Assembly: GCA_017482485.1 (NCBI GenBank)
Contig: JAFUMV010000027.1
Location: 1-60,231, forward strand
DNA length: 60,231 bases
Direction: 5' to 3'
Source of the DNA: Lachnospiraceae bacterium
GTDB taxonomy: Bacteria; Bacillota; Clostridia; Lachnospirales; Lachnospiraceae
Part shown: in pieces, positions 10,896-18,038 of the stretch
How positions within the stretch are numbered: position 1 is the stretch's first letter
How the letters are laid out: each line of letters starts with the position of its first letter
Translations under genes and position numbers: made by a program
Notes under the pieces: generated by a model
Databases searched by the model: none
What the model saw: the letters and a program-made list of their open reading frames with translations, nothing else
Told to the model about the DNA's origin: nothing

Positions 10896-11134
10896 GGGGT
10901 ATATGAAGATTTTTTTCGCAGAAATACCCCGTTTCACCATAATTTCCCTCTAATAAGCTGTACGAAAGGGTATACACAGAAAAAGTTGAATGAAATGCCC
11001 CGCTTTGTGGAGAGAAACAGGGTATTTCAAGCGTGTTTGGTGCTATATACCCTTATGGTTGACGTAAAGTTATGGAGGAATAACTTTATGTTAACTGGAT
11101 GGGGCATTTGGGCATAATTTGCTTGTATATACCC
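10896..11134. repeat. Four-hairpin interspersed element, copy 1
   Basis: Four units of 33-35 bp, each beginning GGG(G)TATAT/TATAC and ending GAAATRCCC(C): 10896-10930 (+), 10968-11001 (+), 11020-11052 (-), 11101-11134 (-). Unit ends are complementary (GGGGTAT with ATACCCC), so each can form a hairpin of up to 7 bp; the unit interiors are not conserved. The same architecture occurs at 21573-21799. A lone left end (CGGGTATATAG) lies at 10822. Confidence 0.85.
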
Positions 11135-11177
11135 TGGCAAGCGAAAAATGTGAGCTGTTAGGGGGAAGGAGTGGTAG

Positions 11178-11305
11178 GTAGGTCGCTGTTTCGCGCAGAA
11201 GGCGCGAAAAGCGCTCTGAGCGTCGAACGTTGGAGTGGCGTGTAGGTCGCTGTTTCGCGCGGAAGGCGCGAAAAGCGCTCTGAGTGTCAGGCGGGGGAGT
11301 GGCGT
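11178..11305. repeat. Two tandem 64-bp GC-rich repeats
   Basis: 11178-11241 and 11242-11305 both start GTAGGTCGCTGTTTCGCGC and end GGAGTGGCGT, with a few substitutions between. Each has an internal hairpin (TTTCGCGC with GCGCGAAA). The core GGCGCGAAAAGCGC (11201 and 11265) also occurs at 2169 between grpE and dnaK. Confidence 0.9.
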
Positions 11306-11379
11306 CTTGTACGCCGACGTGGCGGCAGTCGCTCAGGCGGCTTCACCGTCTGCCTCCTGCCGGGGCTTCGCCCATCGCA

Positions 11380-11475
11380 GAGCGGTGCTCTGCGACACGT
11401 CTCATGGCGCAAAGACGCGTATCATCCGGTAAACCGGCGGAGCCGGTTCACCGGATGTGGGGCTGCGCCCCATAT
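11380..11475. repeat. Cluster of short perfect hairpins
   Basis: Consecutive stems can be read: TCGCAGAGC/GCTCTGCGA with a GGT loop (about 11374-11395); ATCCGGT-A-AACCGGC/GCCGGTT-C-ACCGGAT with a GGA loop (about 11423-11456), 14 pairs plus one mismatch; and GGGGC/GCCCC (about 11459-11472). This density of GC-rich stems looks like structured RNA or a mobile-element relic. Confidence 0.65.
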
Positions 11476-11549
11476 ACAAAAAGAAGCCAGGCGATTTGCG
11501 CCTGCAAGCAGGCGAAATCGCATGGCTTCTTTTTTATACGCGTCTTTGC
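11409..11549. repeat. Outer 14-bp inverted repeat enclosing hairpins and the hpr terminator
   Basis: GCAAAGACGCGTAT (11409-11422) is the exact reverse complement of ATACGCGTCTTTGC (11536-11549). The right arm abuts the stop codon of the hpr-like gene. Between the arms lie the 11423 hairpin and the long terminator stem, giving a nested cruciform-like layout. Confidence 0.85.
11478..11536 (-). terminator. Long bidirectional terminator after hpr-like gene
   Basis: AAGAAGCCA pairs with TGGCTTCTT and an inner GCGATTTGCGCCTG pairs with CAGGCGAAATCGC over a CAAG loop, with A-run and T-run on either side so it can act in both directions. It is well placed to end the minus-strand hpr-like transcript. 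Confidence 0.85.
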
Positions 11550-11780
11550 TTAGATCATGTACGGCTTCAGAACGTCCAGAACTGCATCTACGTTCTCTTC
11601 TGCATGGATGTTCAGGTCGATCGGCTTGGACAGATCAAGGCTGAAGATACCCATGATAGATTTTGCGTCGATTACGTATCTGCCGGATACTAAATCGAAG
11701 TCGTAGTCGAACTTGGTAATATCGTTTACAAAAGATTTTACCTTATCGATGGAATTTAAAGAAATCTGAACTGTTTTCAT
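11550..11780 (-). CDS. HPr-family protein lacking the phosphocarrier histidine
   Basis: 76 aa, HPr-sized. The C-terminal two-thirds matches HPr, with AKSIMGIFSLDL equivalent to the regulatory Ser46 loop (Ser41 here). The N-terminal active-site loop GLHARPA is absent: the region reads SLNSIDKVKSFVNDI, without histidine. It therefore cannot pass phosphate from enzyme I through His15, but could still be a target of HPr kinase or a CcpA cofactor in the manner of Crh; that is inference. AAAGGAGGT ribosome site; divergent from mtaB. Conventional HPr must be encoded elsewhere if a PTS is present. Confidence 0.85.
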   Translation of the reverse strand: MKTVQISLNSIDKVKSFVNDITKFDYDFDLVSGRYVIDAKSIMGIFSLDLSKPIDLNIHAEENVDAVLDVLKPYMI

Positions 11781-11822
11781 TGGAAATTACCTCCTTTAAT
11801 AAGTTTCATACCTTCTGACCCT

Positions 11823-11852
11823 ATATTAGCAAAGATTGGCAGTAAAAGTCAA
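11823..11852 (-). promoter_or_regulatory. Promoter of the hpr-like gene
   Basis: On the minus strand, TTGACT (11852-11847) and TAATAT (11828-11823) are separated by 18 bases, followed about 30 bases later by the AAAGGAGGT ribosome site. Confidence 0.65.
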
Positions 11853-11885
11853 TTGATAAACATGACAAAAATGATGGAGAATAAT

Positions 11886-13274
11886 ATGAAAAGTGTAGCA
11901 TTACATAATCTTGGCTGTAAAGTGAATGCTTATGAAATAGAAAATATGCAACAAAAGTTACAAGAAAGAGGTTACGACATTGTTCCCTTTGATTCAATTG
12001 CTGACGTATATATCGTTAATACCTGTACGGTAACCAATATAGCCGACCGCAAAAGCAGGCAGATGCTGCATCGGGCAAAGAAGTTAAATCCCAATGCGGT
12101 GGTGGTTGCGGTAGGTTGTTATGTGCAGACCGGTGAGGCGCAGGTGGAAAAGGATGCGTGTATTGATCTTGCCATCGGCAACAACCGGAAAAAGGATATC
12201 GTGGAAATTCTGGAGGCCTTTTTGAAAAACAGGGAGCAGGAGGAGCCTGCGGATTTTGTCAGCGAGGTTATAGACATTAATCATACGAATGAGTATGAGG
12301 AAATGCAGCTTGAAAAGACGGCAGAACACACCAGAGCGTATATCAAGATTCAGGATGGCTGCAATCAGTTTTGTTCCTATTGTATCATTCCTTATGCAAG
12401 GGGCCGTGTCAGAAGCAGAAAACCGGAGGATGTGCTTCAGGAGATCAGAGGTCTTGCCAAGAGAGGTTATAAAGAAGTGGTGATCACCGGCATTCATTTG
12501 AGCTCTTACGGAATGGATTTTATCGGTCCGAATGACGGCGATTATCTGGAAGGCGGCAAAGATTTAAGAAAGACCGCATTTGAACGGGCTTATCTGATTT
12601 CTCTGATTGAAAAAATTGCGGAGATTGACGGTCTTGAAAGAATCCGTCTGGGATCTCTGGAGCCGCGCATTATTACCGGGGAATTTGTGAAAAGACTGGC
12701 GGCGATTGATAAAGTGTGCCCGCATTTTCATCTTTCTCTGCAGAGTGGCTGCGATGAGACGCTGAAACGCATGAATAGGCACTATACAGCAGGGGAATAT
12801 TATGAAAAGGTTAAGCTTTTGCGGCAGGGCTTTGAAAATCCGGCGATCACTACAGATGTGATTGTTGGATTTCCTCAGGAATCGGAAGAAGAGTTCGAGA
12901 AGACAAAGGCTTTTCTCGAGAAGGTACATTTCTTTGAAATGCATATTTTTAAATATTCCAGAAGAAAGGGAACTGTGGCTGACAGACTTCCCGGGCAGCT
13001 GACAGACGCCCAAAAGACAGTGCGCAGCGCACAGCTTCTTGAAATGGAGGCGCTGCATTCCAAAGAGTACCGCAGCACTTATCTTGAAAAAGAAGTGGAA
13101 ATTCTGGTGGAAGAGAAAAAAGAAATAGGCGGGGAATTTTACTGGATCGGACATACGAAAACTTATGTGAAAGGCGCTGTTTTGGCAACGGGAGATATCA
13201 CGGAAAATCAGCTGGTCAAAGGAACTGCGAAGAGATTTTTAACCGATGAAGTGTTGTTGCTGGATATCAGGTGA
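11886..13274 (+). CDS. mtaB: tRNA methylthiotransferase MtaB (t6A37 to ms2t6A37)
   Basis: 462 aa. Radical-SAM methylthiotransferase. The N-terminal UPF0004 domain supplies three cluster cysteines (LGCKVN, NTCTVT, VGCYV), the radical-SAM core has CNQFCSYC, and a TRAM-like RNA-binding domain forms the C-terminus. The start is the ATG at 11886 with GGAG upstream; earlier in-frame ATGs at 11853-11877 lack ribosome sites. MtaB follows rsmE in many Firmicutes; here the sulfur genes and the repeat region lie between. Confidence 0.94.
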   Translation: MKSVALHNLGCKVNAYEIENMQQKLQERGYDIVPFDSIADVYIVNTCTVTNIADRKSRQMLHRAKKLNPNAVVVAVGCYVQTGEAQVEKDACIDLAIGNNRKKDIVEILEAFLKNREQEEPADFVSEVIDINHTNEYEEMQLEKTAEHTRAYIKIQDGCNQFCSYCIIPYARGRVRSRKPEDVLQEIRGLAKRGYKEVVITGIHLSSYGMDFIGPNDGDYLEGGKDLRKTAFERAYLISLIEKIAEIDGLERIRLGSLEPRIITGEFVKRLAAIDKVCPHFHLSLQSGCDETLKRMNRHYTAGEYYEKVKLLRQGFENPAITTDVIVGFPQESEEEFEKTKAFLEKVHFFEMHIFKYSRRKGTVADRLPGQLTDAQKTVRSAQLLEMEALHSKEYRSTYLEKEVEILVEEKKEIGGEFYWIGHTKTYVKGAVLATGDITENQLVKGTAKRFLTDEVLLLDIR

Positions 13275-13329
13275 CAGAAATATTTGTCATAGCCTGAAGT
13301 CGGCCGATATTTCAACGGATAAGAATAGA

Positions 13330-13358
13330 TTGAATTTTTTTACAAAGTAGGGTAAGAT
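13330..13358 (+). promoter_or_regulatory. Promoter of the ireB-ruvX operon
   Basis: TTGAAT (13330-13335), 17 bases, TAAGAT (13353-13358), about 45 bases upstream of ireB. Confidence 0.6.
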
Positions 13359-13403
13359 AGGAATATATTGTGACCGGATGAATTTTGCGAGGGACGAAAA
13401 GAT

Positions 13404-13667
13404 ATGAGAGATTTGGGAAGTACACAGTATTTTAAGGTGGAAGCAGAGCCGGAGAATGGCGTCAAGGTTATTTTGTCGGAGGTTTATGAAGCTCTTTCGG
13501 AGAAAGGGTATAATCCTGTGAATCAGATTGTGGGATATATCATGTCCGGCGATCCTACCTATATTACCAGCCATAAGAATGCCCGCGGACTGATCATGCG
13601 TGTGGAGCGTGACGAACTGGTGGAAGAGATGCTCAAAGAATACATTAAGACGAATCATTGGAAATAG
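13404..13667 (+). CDS. ireB: IreB family regulatory protein (UPF0297)
   Basis: 87 aa, complete. The conserved core [25 protein letters not shown] is nearly invariant in the family (positions about 39-63). In Enterococcus, IreB is phosphorylated by the Ser/Thr kinase IreK and lowers cephalosporin tolerance; the role in this organism is unknown. It heads the conserved ireB-ruvX-DUF1292 trio, 16 bases before ruvX. Confidence 0.93.
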   Translation: MRDLGSTQYFKVEAEPENGVKVILSEVYEALSEKGYNPVNQIVGYIMSGDPTYITSHKNARGLIMRVERDELVEEMLKEYIKTNHWK

Positions 13668-13683
13668 GAAGCAGGAAGTACAG

Positions 13684-14121
13684 ATGCGGATAATGGGACT
13701 GGATTTCGGTTCAAAGACAGTGGGCGTTGCCATCAGTGACCCGCTTTTGATCACTGCCCAGGGAATCGAGATCGTTAGAAGAAAAGAAGAGAATAAGCTG
13801 CGTCAGACGCTGGCCAGAATTGAAGAACTGATCGTGGAATATGAAGTCGGTGAAATCGTTCTGGGTCTGCCGAAGCATATGAATGCCACGGAGGGTGACC
13901 GGGTGGAGAAGACGCGGGAATTTGCGGACAAGCTTTCCAGAAGAACCGGGCTGAATATAGTGTTTCGGGACGAAAGACTCACCACAGTGGCGGCGGACCG
14001 GGCCATGATGGAAGCCGGAATTCGCAGAGAGAACCGGAAAGAGTACGTGGATAAGATTGCTGCCGTTTTCATTCTGCAGGGATATCTGGATGAAATGGCA
14101 ATGAAAAAACAGGAGAGTTGA
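13684..14121 (+). CDS. ruvX: RuvX / YqgF Holliday-junction resolvase-like nuclease
   Basis: 145 aa. RNase H-like fold with the acidic motifs [14 protein letters not shown] near the N-terminus and [10 protein letters not shown] later. Family members act in 16S rRNA 5'-end maturation and have been called putative Holliday-junction resolvases. The start is the ATG at 13684 after AGGAAG; the longer frame overlaps ireB and is not conserved. Confidence 0.93.
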   Translation: MRIMGLDFGSKTVGVAISDPLLITAQGIEIVRRKEENKLRQTLARIEELIVEYEVGEIVLGLPKHMNATEGDRVEKTREFADKLSRRTGLNIVFRDERLTTVAADRAMMEAGIRRENRKEYVDKIAAVFILQGYLDEMAMKKQES

Positions 14122-14124
14122 TCA

Positions 14125-14379
14125 GTGGAAAAAATTACTTTTTGTCCCGAAGATGGGGAAGCTGTAGAGTTTTATGTGCTGGAGCAGACAAGACTGGGCG
14201 GAATTGATTATATTCTTGTGACAGACAGCGATGATGATGAGGCGGAAGCGCTGATTCTGAAGGATGTTTCTGCGCCCGAAGATACAGAGGCAGTGTATGA
14301 GATCGTAGATGATGACAATGAACTGGAAGCAGTCGCTGCCATTTTTTCAGATATGCTGGAAGATATCGATCTGGAGTAA
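14125..14379 (+). CDS. DUF1292 / UPF0473 (YrzB) small acidic protein
   Basis: 84 aa, GTG start at 14125 with AGGAGA upstream, 3 bases after ruvX. Very acidic, with the family pattern GGIDYILVTDS and a YEIVDDDNELEAVAAIF C-terminal part. Function unknown; almost always between ruvX and downstream fur or ribosome-related genes. Confidence 0.88.
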   Translation: MEKITFCPEDGEAVEFYVLEQTRLGGIDYILVTDSDDDEAEALILKDVSAPEDTEAVYEIVDDDNELEAVAAIFSDMLEDIDLE

Positions 14380-14464
14380 CATGCCGTCGGCAGTCAGCCG
14401 GCCGCAAAGGAATGAAAAGGGTAAGTTGCCCGGGTACGGGGCAGCAGCGATAAAGGGTAACAGT

Positions 14465-14929
14465 ATGGCAGTTGGAGGAGAAGAATTTAAGCAGATATTA
14501 AAAGGAAAGGGACTGAAAGTGACGAACCAGCGCCTTGCGGTGTTGGAAGCTATTTCGGAATGCCCGGACTGTCATCTGACTGCAGAAGAGATTTATGACA
14601 AGGTAAAAGCGGGCAGTCCAGAAATTGGACTTGCTACTGTTTACAGAACAATTCAGCTGCTGTTGGAATTACATCTGATCGACCGTATTGATCTGGATGA
14701 TGGATTTGTGCGCTACGAAATCGGAGACATGGGGACAAGTGTTTCCGGCCATCGCCATCATCACCTGATTTGTCTGGAGTGCGGGAGGGTAACATCCTTT
14801 CGGGATGATTACCTGGAGGAGCTGGAACGCAGGATAGTTCAGACAACAGGCTTTCGGATTGTTGATCATGAAGTGAAATTCTATGGCCGCTGCAGAGAAT
14901 GTGGAGGTAATTTGATTGAAGAAAAGTAA
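14465..14929 (+). CDS. Fur-family metalloregulator (Fur/PerR type)
   Basis: 154 aa. N-terminal winged helix (about 10-85, VTNQRLAVLEAI and GLATVYRTIQLL), a metal site HRHHHLICLECG, and a C-terminal CREC pair; together the two CxxC motifs make the structural zinc site. Sequence alone does not separate Fur from PerR. The ATG at 14465 was chosen because it gives the family N-terminus. Its 3' end overlaps rnj by 14 bases, implying co-translation. Confidence 0.9.
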   Translation: MAVGGEEFKQILKGKGLKVTNQRLAVLEAISECPDCHLTAEEIYDKVKAGSPEIGLATVYRTIQLLLELHLIDRIDLDDGFVRYEIGDMGTSVSGHRHHHLICLECGRVTSFRDDYLEELERRIVQTTGFRIVDHEVKFYGRCRECGGNLIEEK

Positions 14930-16595
14930 AAAAGTGAATATTGACGGTTCCGGTCTGAAGGTGATCCCCCTTGGCGGACTGGAACAGATCGGAATGAATA
15001 TTACTGCCTTCGAATATGACGACAGTATTGTTGTTGTGGACTGTGGACTTGCATTTCCGGATGATGATATGCTGGGAATTGACCTGGTAATCCCCGATAT
15101 TACTTATCTGCGGGATAATATTGACAAGGTAAAGGGCATGGTGATCACGCACGGACACGAGGATCATATCGGATCATTGCCCTATGTATTGAGAGAACTG
15201 AATATACCCATCTATGCAACGAGACTGACGATGGGGCTTATTGAGAATAAGTTAAAGGAACACAATCTTTTAGGACACACAAAGAGGAAAGTAATCAAAT
15301 TTGGACAATCCGTAAATCTGGGACAGTTTCGGATTGAGTTTATCAAGACCAATCACAGTATTGTGGACGCTGCGGCGCTGGCAATTTATTCTCCGGCGGG
15401 CACAGTGATTCATACCGGAGATTTTAAGGTGGATTATACGCCGGTATATGGTGAAGCGATAGATTTGCAGCGTTTTGCGGAAATCGGCAAAAAAGGCGTC
15501 CTGGCGCTGATGTGCGATTCCACAAATGCGGAACGCAAGGGATTTACCCAGTCGGAACGTACAGTGGGACATACTTTCGACAGTATTTTCCATGAGCATC
15601 AGGGTTCCCGCCTGATCATTGCGACTTTTGCATCCAACGTAGACCGTGTACAGCAGATTATCAACTCCGCCCATAAATATGGCCGCAAGGTGGTTGTGGA
15701 AGGCCGCAGTATGGTGAATATCATTTCCACGGCAGTAGAGCTGGGATGCATCAATATTCCGGACAATACGCTGGTGGAGATTGACCGTTTAAAAGATTAT
15801 CCGGATGACAGAACCGTCATTATTACAACGGGAAGTCAGGGGGAAAATATGGCGGCATTAAGCCGTATGGCTTCCGGCATGCACCGTAAGGTGTCCATCG
15901 GACCCAATGACACGATCATTTTTTCCAGCAACCCCATTCCCGGTAATGAGAAGGCTGTTACCAAGGTGATCAATGAGCTGGAAATGAAGGGGGCTGAAGT
16001 GATTTTCCAGGATGTGCATGTTTCCGGACATGCCTGTCAGGAAGAGATTAAGCTGATTTATACACTGGTACAGCCCAAATATGCAATTCCCATTCACGGT
16101 GAATACAAGCACCGCAAGGCGCAGGCGGAAATTGCCATGGAACTGGGAATTCCCAAAGAGAATGTGTTTATGCTCGCATCCGGTGATGTGCTTGAAATGA
16201 ACGAGGATAATGCTGGTGTGACAGGAAGAGTTCCTGTGGGAGCAATTTTAGTTGATGGCCTCGGTGTGGGCGATGTGGGCAATGTGGTGCTGCGGGACAG
16301 ACAGCATCTGGCAGAGGACGGCATCATGATCGTTGTTGTGACTTTGGACAGCGGAAGCGGAGAGGTGCTCAGCGGTCCCGATCTGGTGTCCAGAGGGTTT
16401 GTCTATGTCAAGGAGTCCGATGAACTGATGGACGAAGCACATGAACTGATGGTGAAGGTGATGGATAACTGTGTGGCGAAGGGCTGCACGGACTGGGGCA
16501 GAATCAAATCTTCCATTAAGGATAATCTTGGTGATTTTATCTGGAAAAAGACGAAACGCCGTCCGATGATTTTGCCTATCATTATGGAAGTTTAA
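14916..16595 (+). CDS. rnj: Ribonuclease J
   Basis: 559 aa. Metallo-beta-lactamase/beta-CASP RNase with 5'-3' exonuclease and endonuclease activity on mRNA. The zinc-site motif HGHEDHIG is at about 74-81, the beta-CASP region follows, and the C-terminal domain ends ILPIIMEV. TTG start at 14916 within the end of fur, with GGAGGT 8 bases upstream, which decides the start. Only one RNase J is seen in the window. Confidence 0.95.
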   Translation: MKKSKKVNIDGSGLKVIPLGGLEQIGMNITAFEYDDSIVVVDCGLAFPDDDMLGIDLVIPDITYLRDNIDKVKGMVITHGHEDHIGSLPYVLRELNIPIYATRLTMGLIENKLKEHNLLGHTKRKVIKFGQSVNLGQFRIEFIKTNHSIVDAAALAIYSPAGTVIHTGDFKVDYTPVYGEAIDLQRFAEIGKKGVLALMCDSTNAERKGFTQSERTVGHTFDSIFHEHQGSRLIIATFASNVDRVQQIINSAHKYGRKVVVEGRSMVNIISTAVELGCINIPDNTLVEIDRLKDYPDDRTVIITTGSQGENMAALSRMASGMHRKVSIGPNDTIIFSSNPIPGNEKAVTKVINELEMKGAEVIFQDVHVSGHACQEEIKLIYTLVQPKYAIPIHGEYKHRKAQAEIAMELGIPKENVFMLASGDVLEMNEDNAGVTGRVPVGAILVDGLGVGDVGNVVLRDRQHLAEDGIMIVVVTLDSGSGEVLSGPDLVSRGFVYVKESDELMDEAHELMVKVMDNCVAKGCTDWGRIKSSIKDNLGDFIWKKTKRRPMILPIIMEV

Positions 16596-16608
16596 GGAGA
16601 AAGGGACT

Positions 16609-16935
16609 ATGGCTGGAGTGGATGCGGCTTTGAATGGGCTGATCGCAGCGATTCTTGATTCGCCGCAGTATCAGGAATATGAAAAGCAGCTTGCGGTGAT
16701 GAAAGAACGTCCTGAACTGAAACAGAAGATAGATGAATTCAGACATGAAAATTACATCTTGCATCGTTCTGCAGAAGGCGATGAGCTGTTTTATAAAATG
16801 GATGAATTCAACAAGAGGTATGAAGATTTCAGGAAGAATCCGCATGTGGATTCTTTCCTGGAAGCAGAACTGGAATTTTGCCGGATGATACAGAATATCA
16901 ATCAGGAAATTGTGGAGGCGGTAAATTTTGAGTAA
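16609..16935 (+). CDS. YlbF family protein
   Basis: 108 aa, helical, with the YlbF-like pattern LDSPQYQEYEKQLAVMKERP and no cysteines of an Fe-S type apart from one. In Bacillus, YlbF, YmcA and YaaT form the Y-complex that steers RNase Y mRNA processing. The position directly after RNase J fits an RNA-decay role, but this is inference. Confidence 0.85.
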   Translation: MAGVDAALNGLIAAILDSPQYQEYEKQLAVMKERPELKQKIDEFRHENYILHRSAEGDELFYKMDEFNKRYEDFRKNPHVDSFLEAELEFCRMIQNINQEIVEAVNFE

Positions 16936-17347
16936 TCAGAAGAAAAAAAAGGGAGCAAAGCGTAAGAAATCAAATGCCCAGAACGTGGCAGGCGGTGCAG
17001 TAAGCACAATTTTCAATATCGTTTTGGTTGTGGTGGCGGTGATGTTGATTTATCGCTTTTCCGTGTCTGCCTATCAATACGGCGTCCGGCTTTTCGGAGA
17101 ACCTCCCATGTCTGAGGCACCCGGGGAAGAAGTGGTGGTTACGATTACCGACGGCATGGATTTTGACGGCATTGCGGAGATGATGGTGGATAACGGTCTG
17201 GCCCGCGAGAAAACTCTCTTTAAGATTCAGATTTATTTATCCAATTATTCTGAGGATGGATTTGCGGAAGGTACTTATACGCTGTCCACAGCGATGACAC
17301 CGGAAGAGCTGATGGATGCCATGGCAGGAAGCGGTGAAGAATCATGA
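16928..17347 (+). CDS. MltG-like membrane protein lacking the catalytic domain
   Basis: 139 aa, TTG start at 16928 overlapping the YlbF gene by 8 bases. A Lys-rich cytoplasmic N-terminus, one membrane segment (about 24-45), then a small extracellular domain resembling the LysM-like first part of MltG/YceG (ITDGMDFDGIAEMMVDNGLA, EGTYTLSTAMTPEELMDAM). MltG proteins are usually 330-400 aa with a C-terminal lytic transglycosylase domain, which is absent. The frame ends cleanly in an ATGA overlap with trmR, so this is a short form, not an obvious frameshift. Confidence 0.75.
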   Translation: MSNQKKKKGAKRKKSNAQNVAGGAVSTIFNIVLVVVAVMLIYRFSVSAYQYGVRLFGEPPMSEAPGEEVVVTITDGMDFDGIAEMMVDNGLAREKTLFKIQIYLSNYSEDGFAEGTYTLSTAMTPEELMDAMAGSGEES

Positions 17348-17988
17348 TTGTGGAAGAAAGAATGCGGACGTTTATCAATTCTCTGGATCCGGGAACGCCT
17401 GTATGGCTGGATGAACTCAGAAAACAGGCGGAAGCTGACGGCGTGCCGATCATCCGCACCGAGATGGGAAGCCTGCTTCGGTTTCTTCTGACAATGAAAA
17501 AACCGGCTTCTATTCTGGAAGTTGGCACGGCAGTTGGGTATTCCGCCCTTTTGATGAGCGAATATATGCCGGAGGGCTGCCATATAACAACAATAGAAAA
17601 ATATGAAAAAAGAATTCCCATCGCCCGTCAGAATTTTCAAAAAGCGGGGCGGGAGGATAAAATAACCATGCTGACAGCAGATGCGGCTGACATTTTGGCT
17701 AAGTTGGAAACACCCTTTGATTTCATTTTTATGGATGCGGCGAAGGGGCAGTATCTGAATTTTCTGCCGGATGTGCTGCGGCTTTTAAATCCCGGCGGAC
17801 TGTTGATTTCCGATAATGTGCTGCAGGACGGCGACATCATCGAATCCCGATATGCAATCACCAGACGGGATCGCACGATTCATGCGAGAATGCGGGATTA
17901 TCTGTATGAGCTCAAGCACAATGCGGCGCTGGAAACGGTAATTTTGCCGGTGGGAGACGGCGCTACGGTCAGCGTGAAACGAGGATAG
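17344..17988 (+). CDS. trmR: tRNA 5-hydroxyuridine O-methyltransferase (TrmR-like, YrrM)
   Basis: 214 aa class I O-methyltransferase with the S-adenosylmethionine motif ILEVGTAVGYSALLM and metal-binding FIFMDAAKGQY and ISDNVLQDG. Bacillus TrmR methylates ho5U34 to mo5U34 in tRNA. The assignment over a catechol-type methyltransferase rests on gene order: mltG, trmR, then a U32 peptidase of the TrhP type, as in Bacillus yrrL-yrrM-yrrN/O. Confidence 0.82.
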   Translation: MIVEERMRTFINSLDPGTPVWLDELRKQAEADGVPIIRTEMGSLLRFLLTMKKPASILEVGTAVGYSALLMSEYMPEGCHITTIEKYEKRIPIARQNFQKAGREDKITMLTADAADILAKLETPFDFIFMDAAKGQYLNFLPDVLRLLNPGGLLISDNVLQDGDIIESRYAITRRDRTIHARMRDYLYELKHNAALETVILPVGDGATVSVKRG

Positions 17989-18038
17989 ACAAACAGAAGC
18001 ACCTTTTATGCAAAAGGCACTTCGGAATGGGGAATATT

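Larger units (their letters stand above)
10807..11549. other. 743-bp gene-free region rich in repeats and hairpins
   Basis: Contains, in order, the four-hairpin element (10896-11134), two 64-bp tandem repeats (11178-11305), and a nested set of inverted repeats that ends in the hpr terminator (11340-11549). The open frames here lack ribosome sites and run through the repeats, so I do not treat them as genes. GC content rises sharply after 11170 compared with the flanking genes. Confidence 0.8.

Noticed and set aside
10857-11117. 86-codon frame through the first four-hairpin element
   Set aside because: No ribosome site and it runs across the repeat units; the repeats explain the open frame.
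11235-11693. Overlapping plus-strand frames in the GC-rich repeat region
   Set aside because: Frames of GC-rich, stop-poor sequence with Arg/Cys/Ser-rich products and no ribosome sites; they run through inverted repeats and into the hpr-like gene on the other strand.
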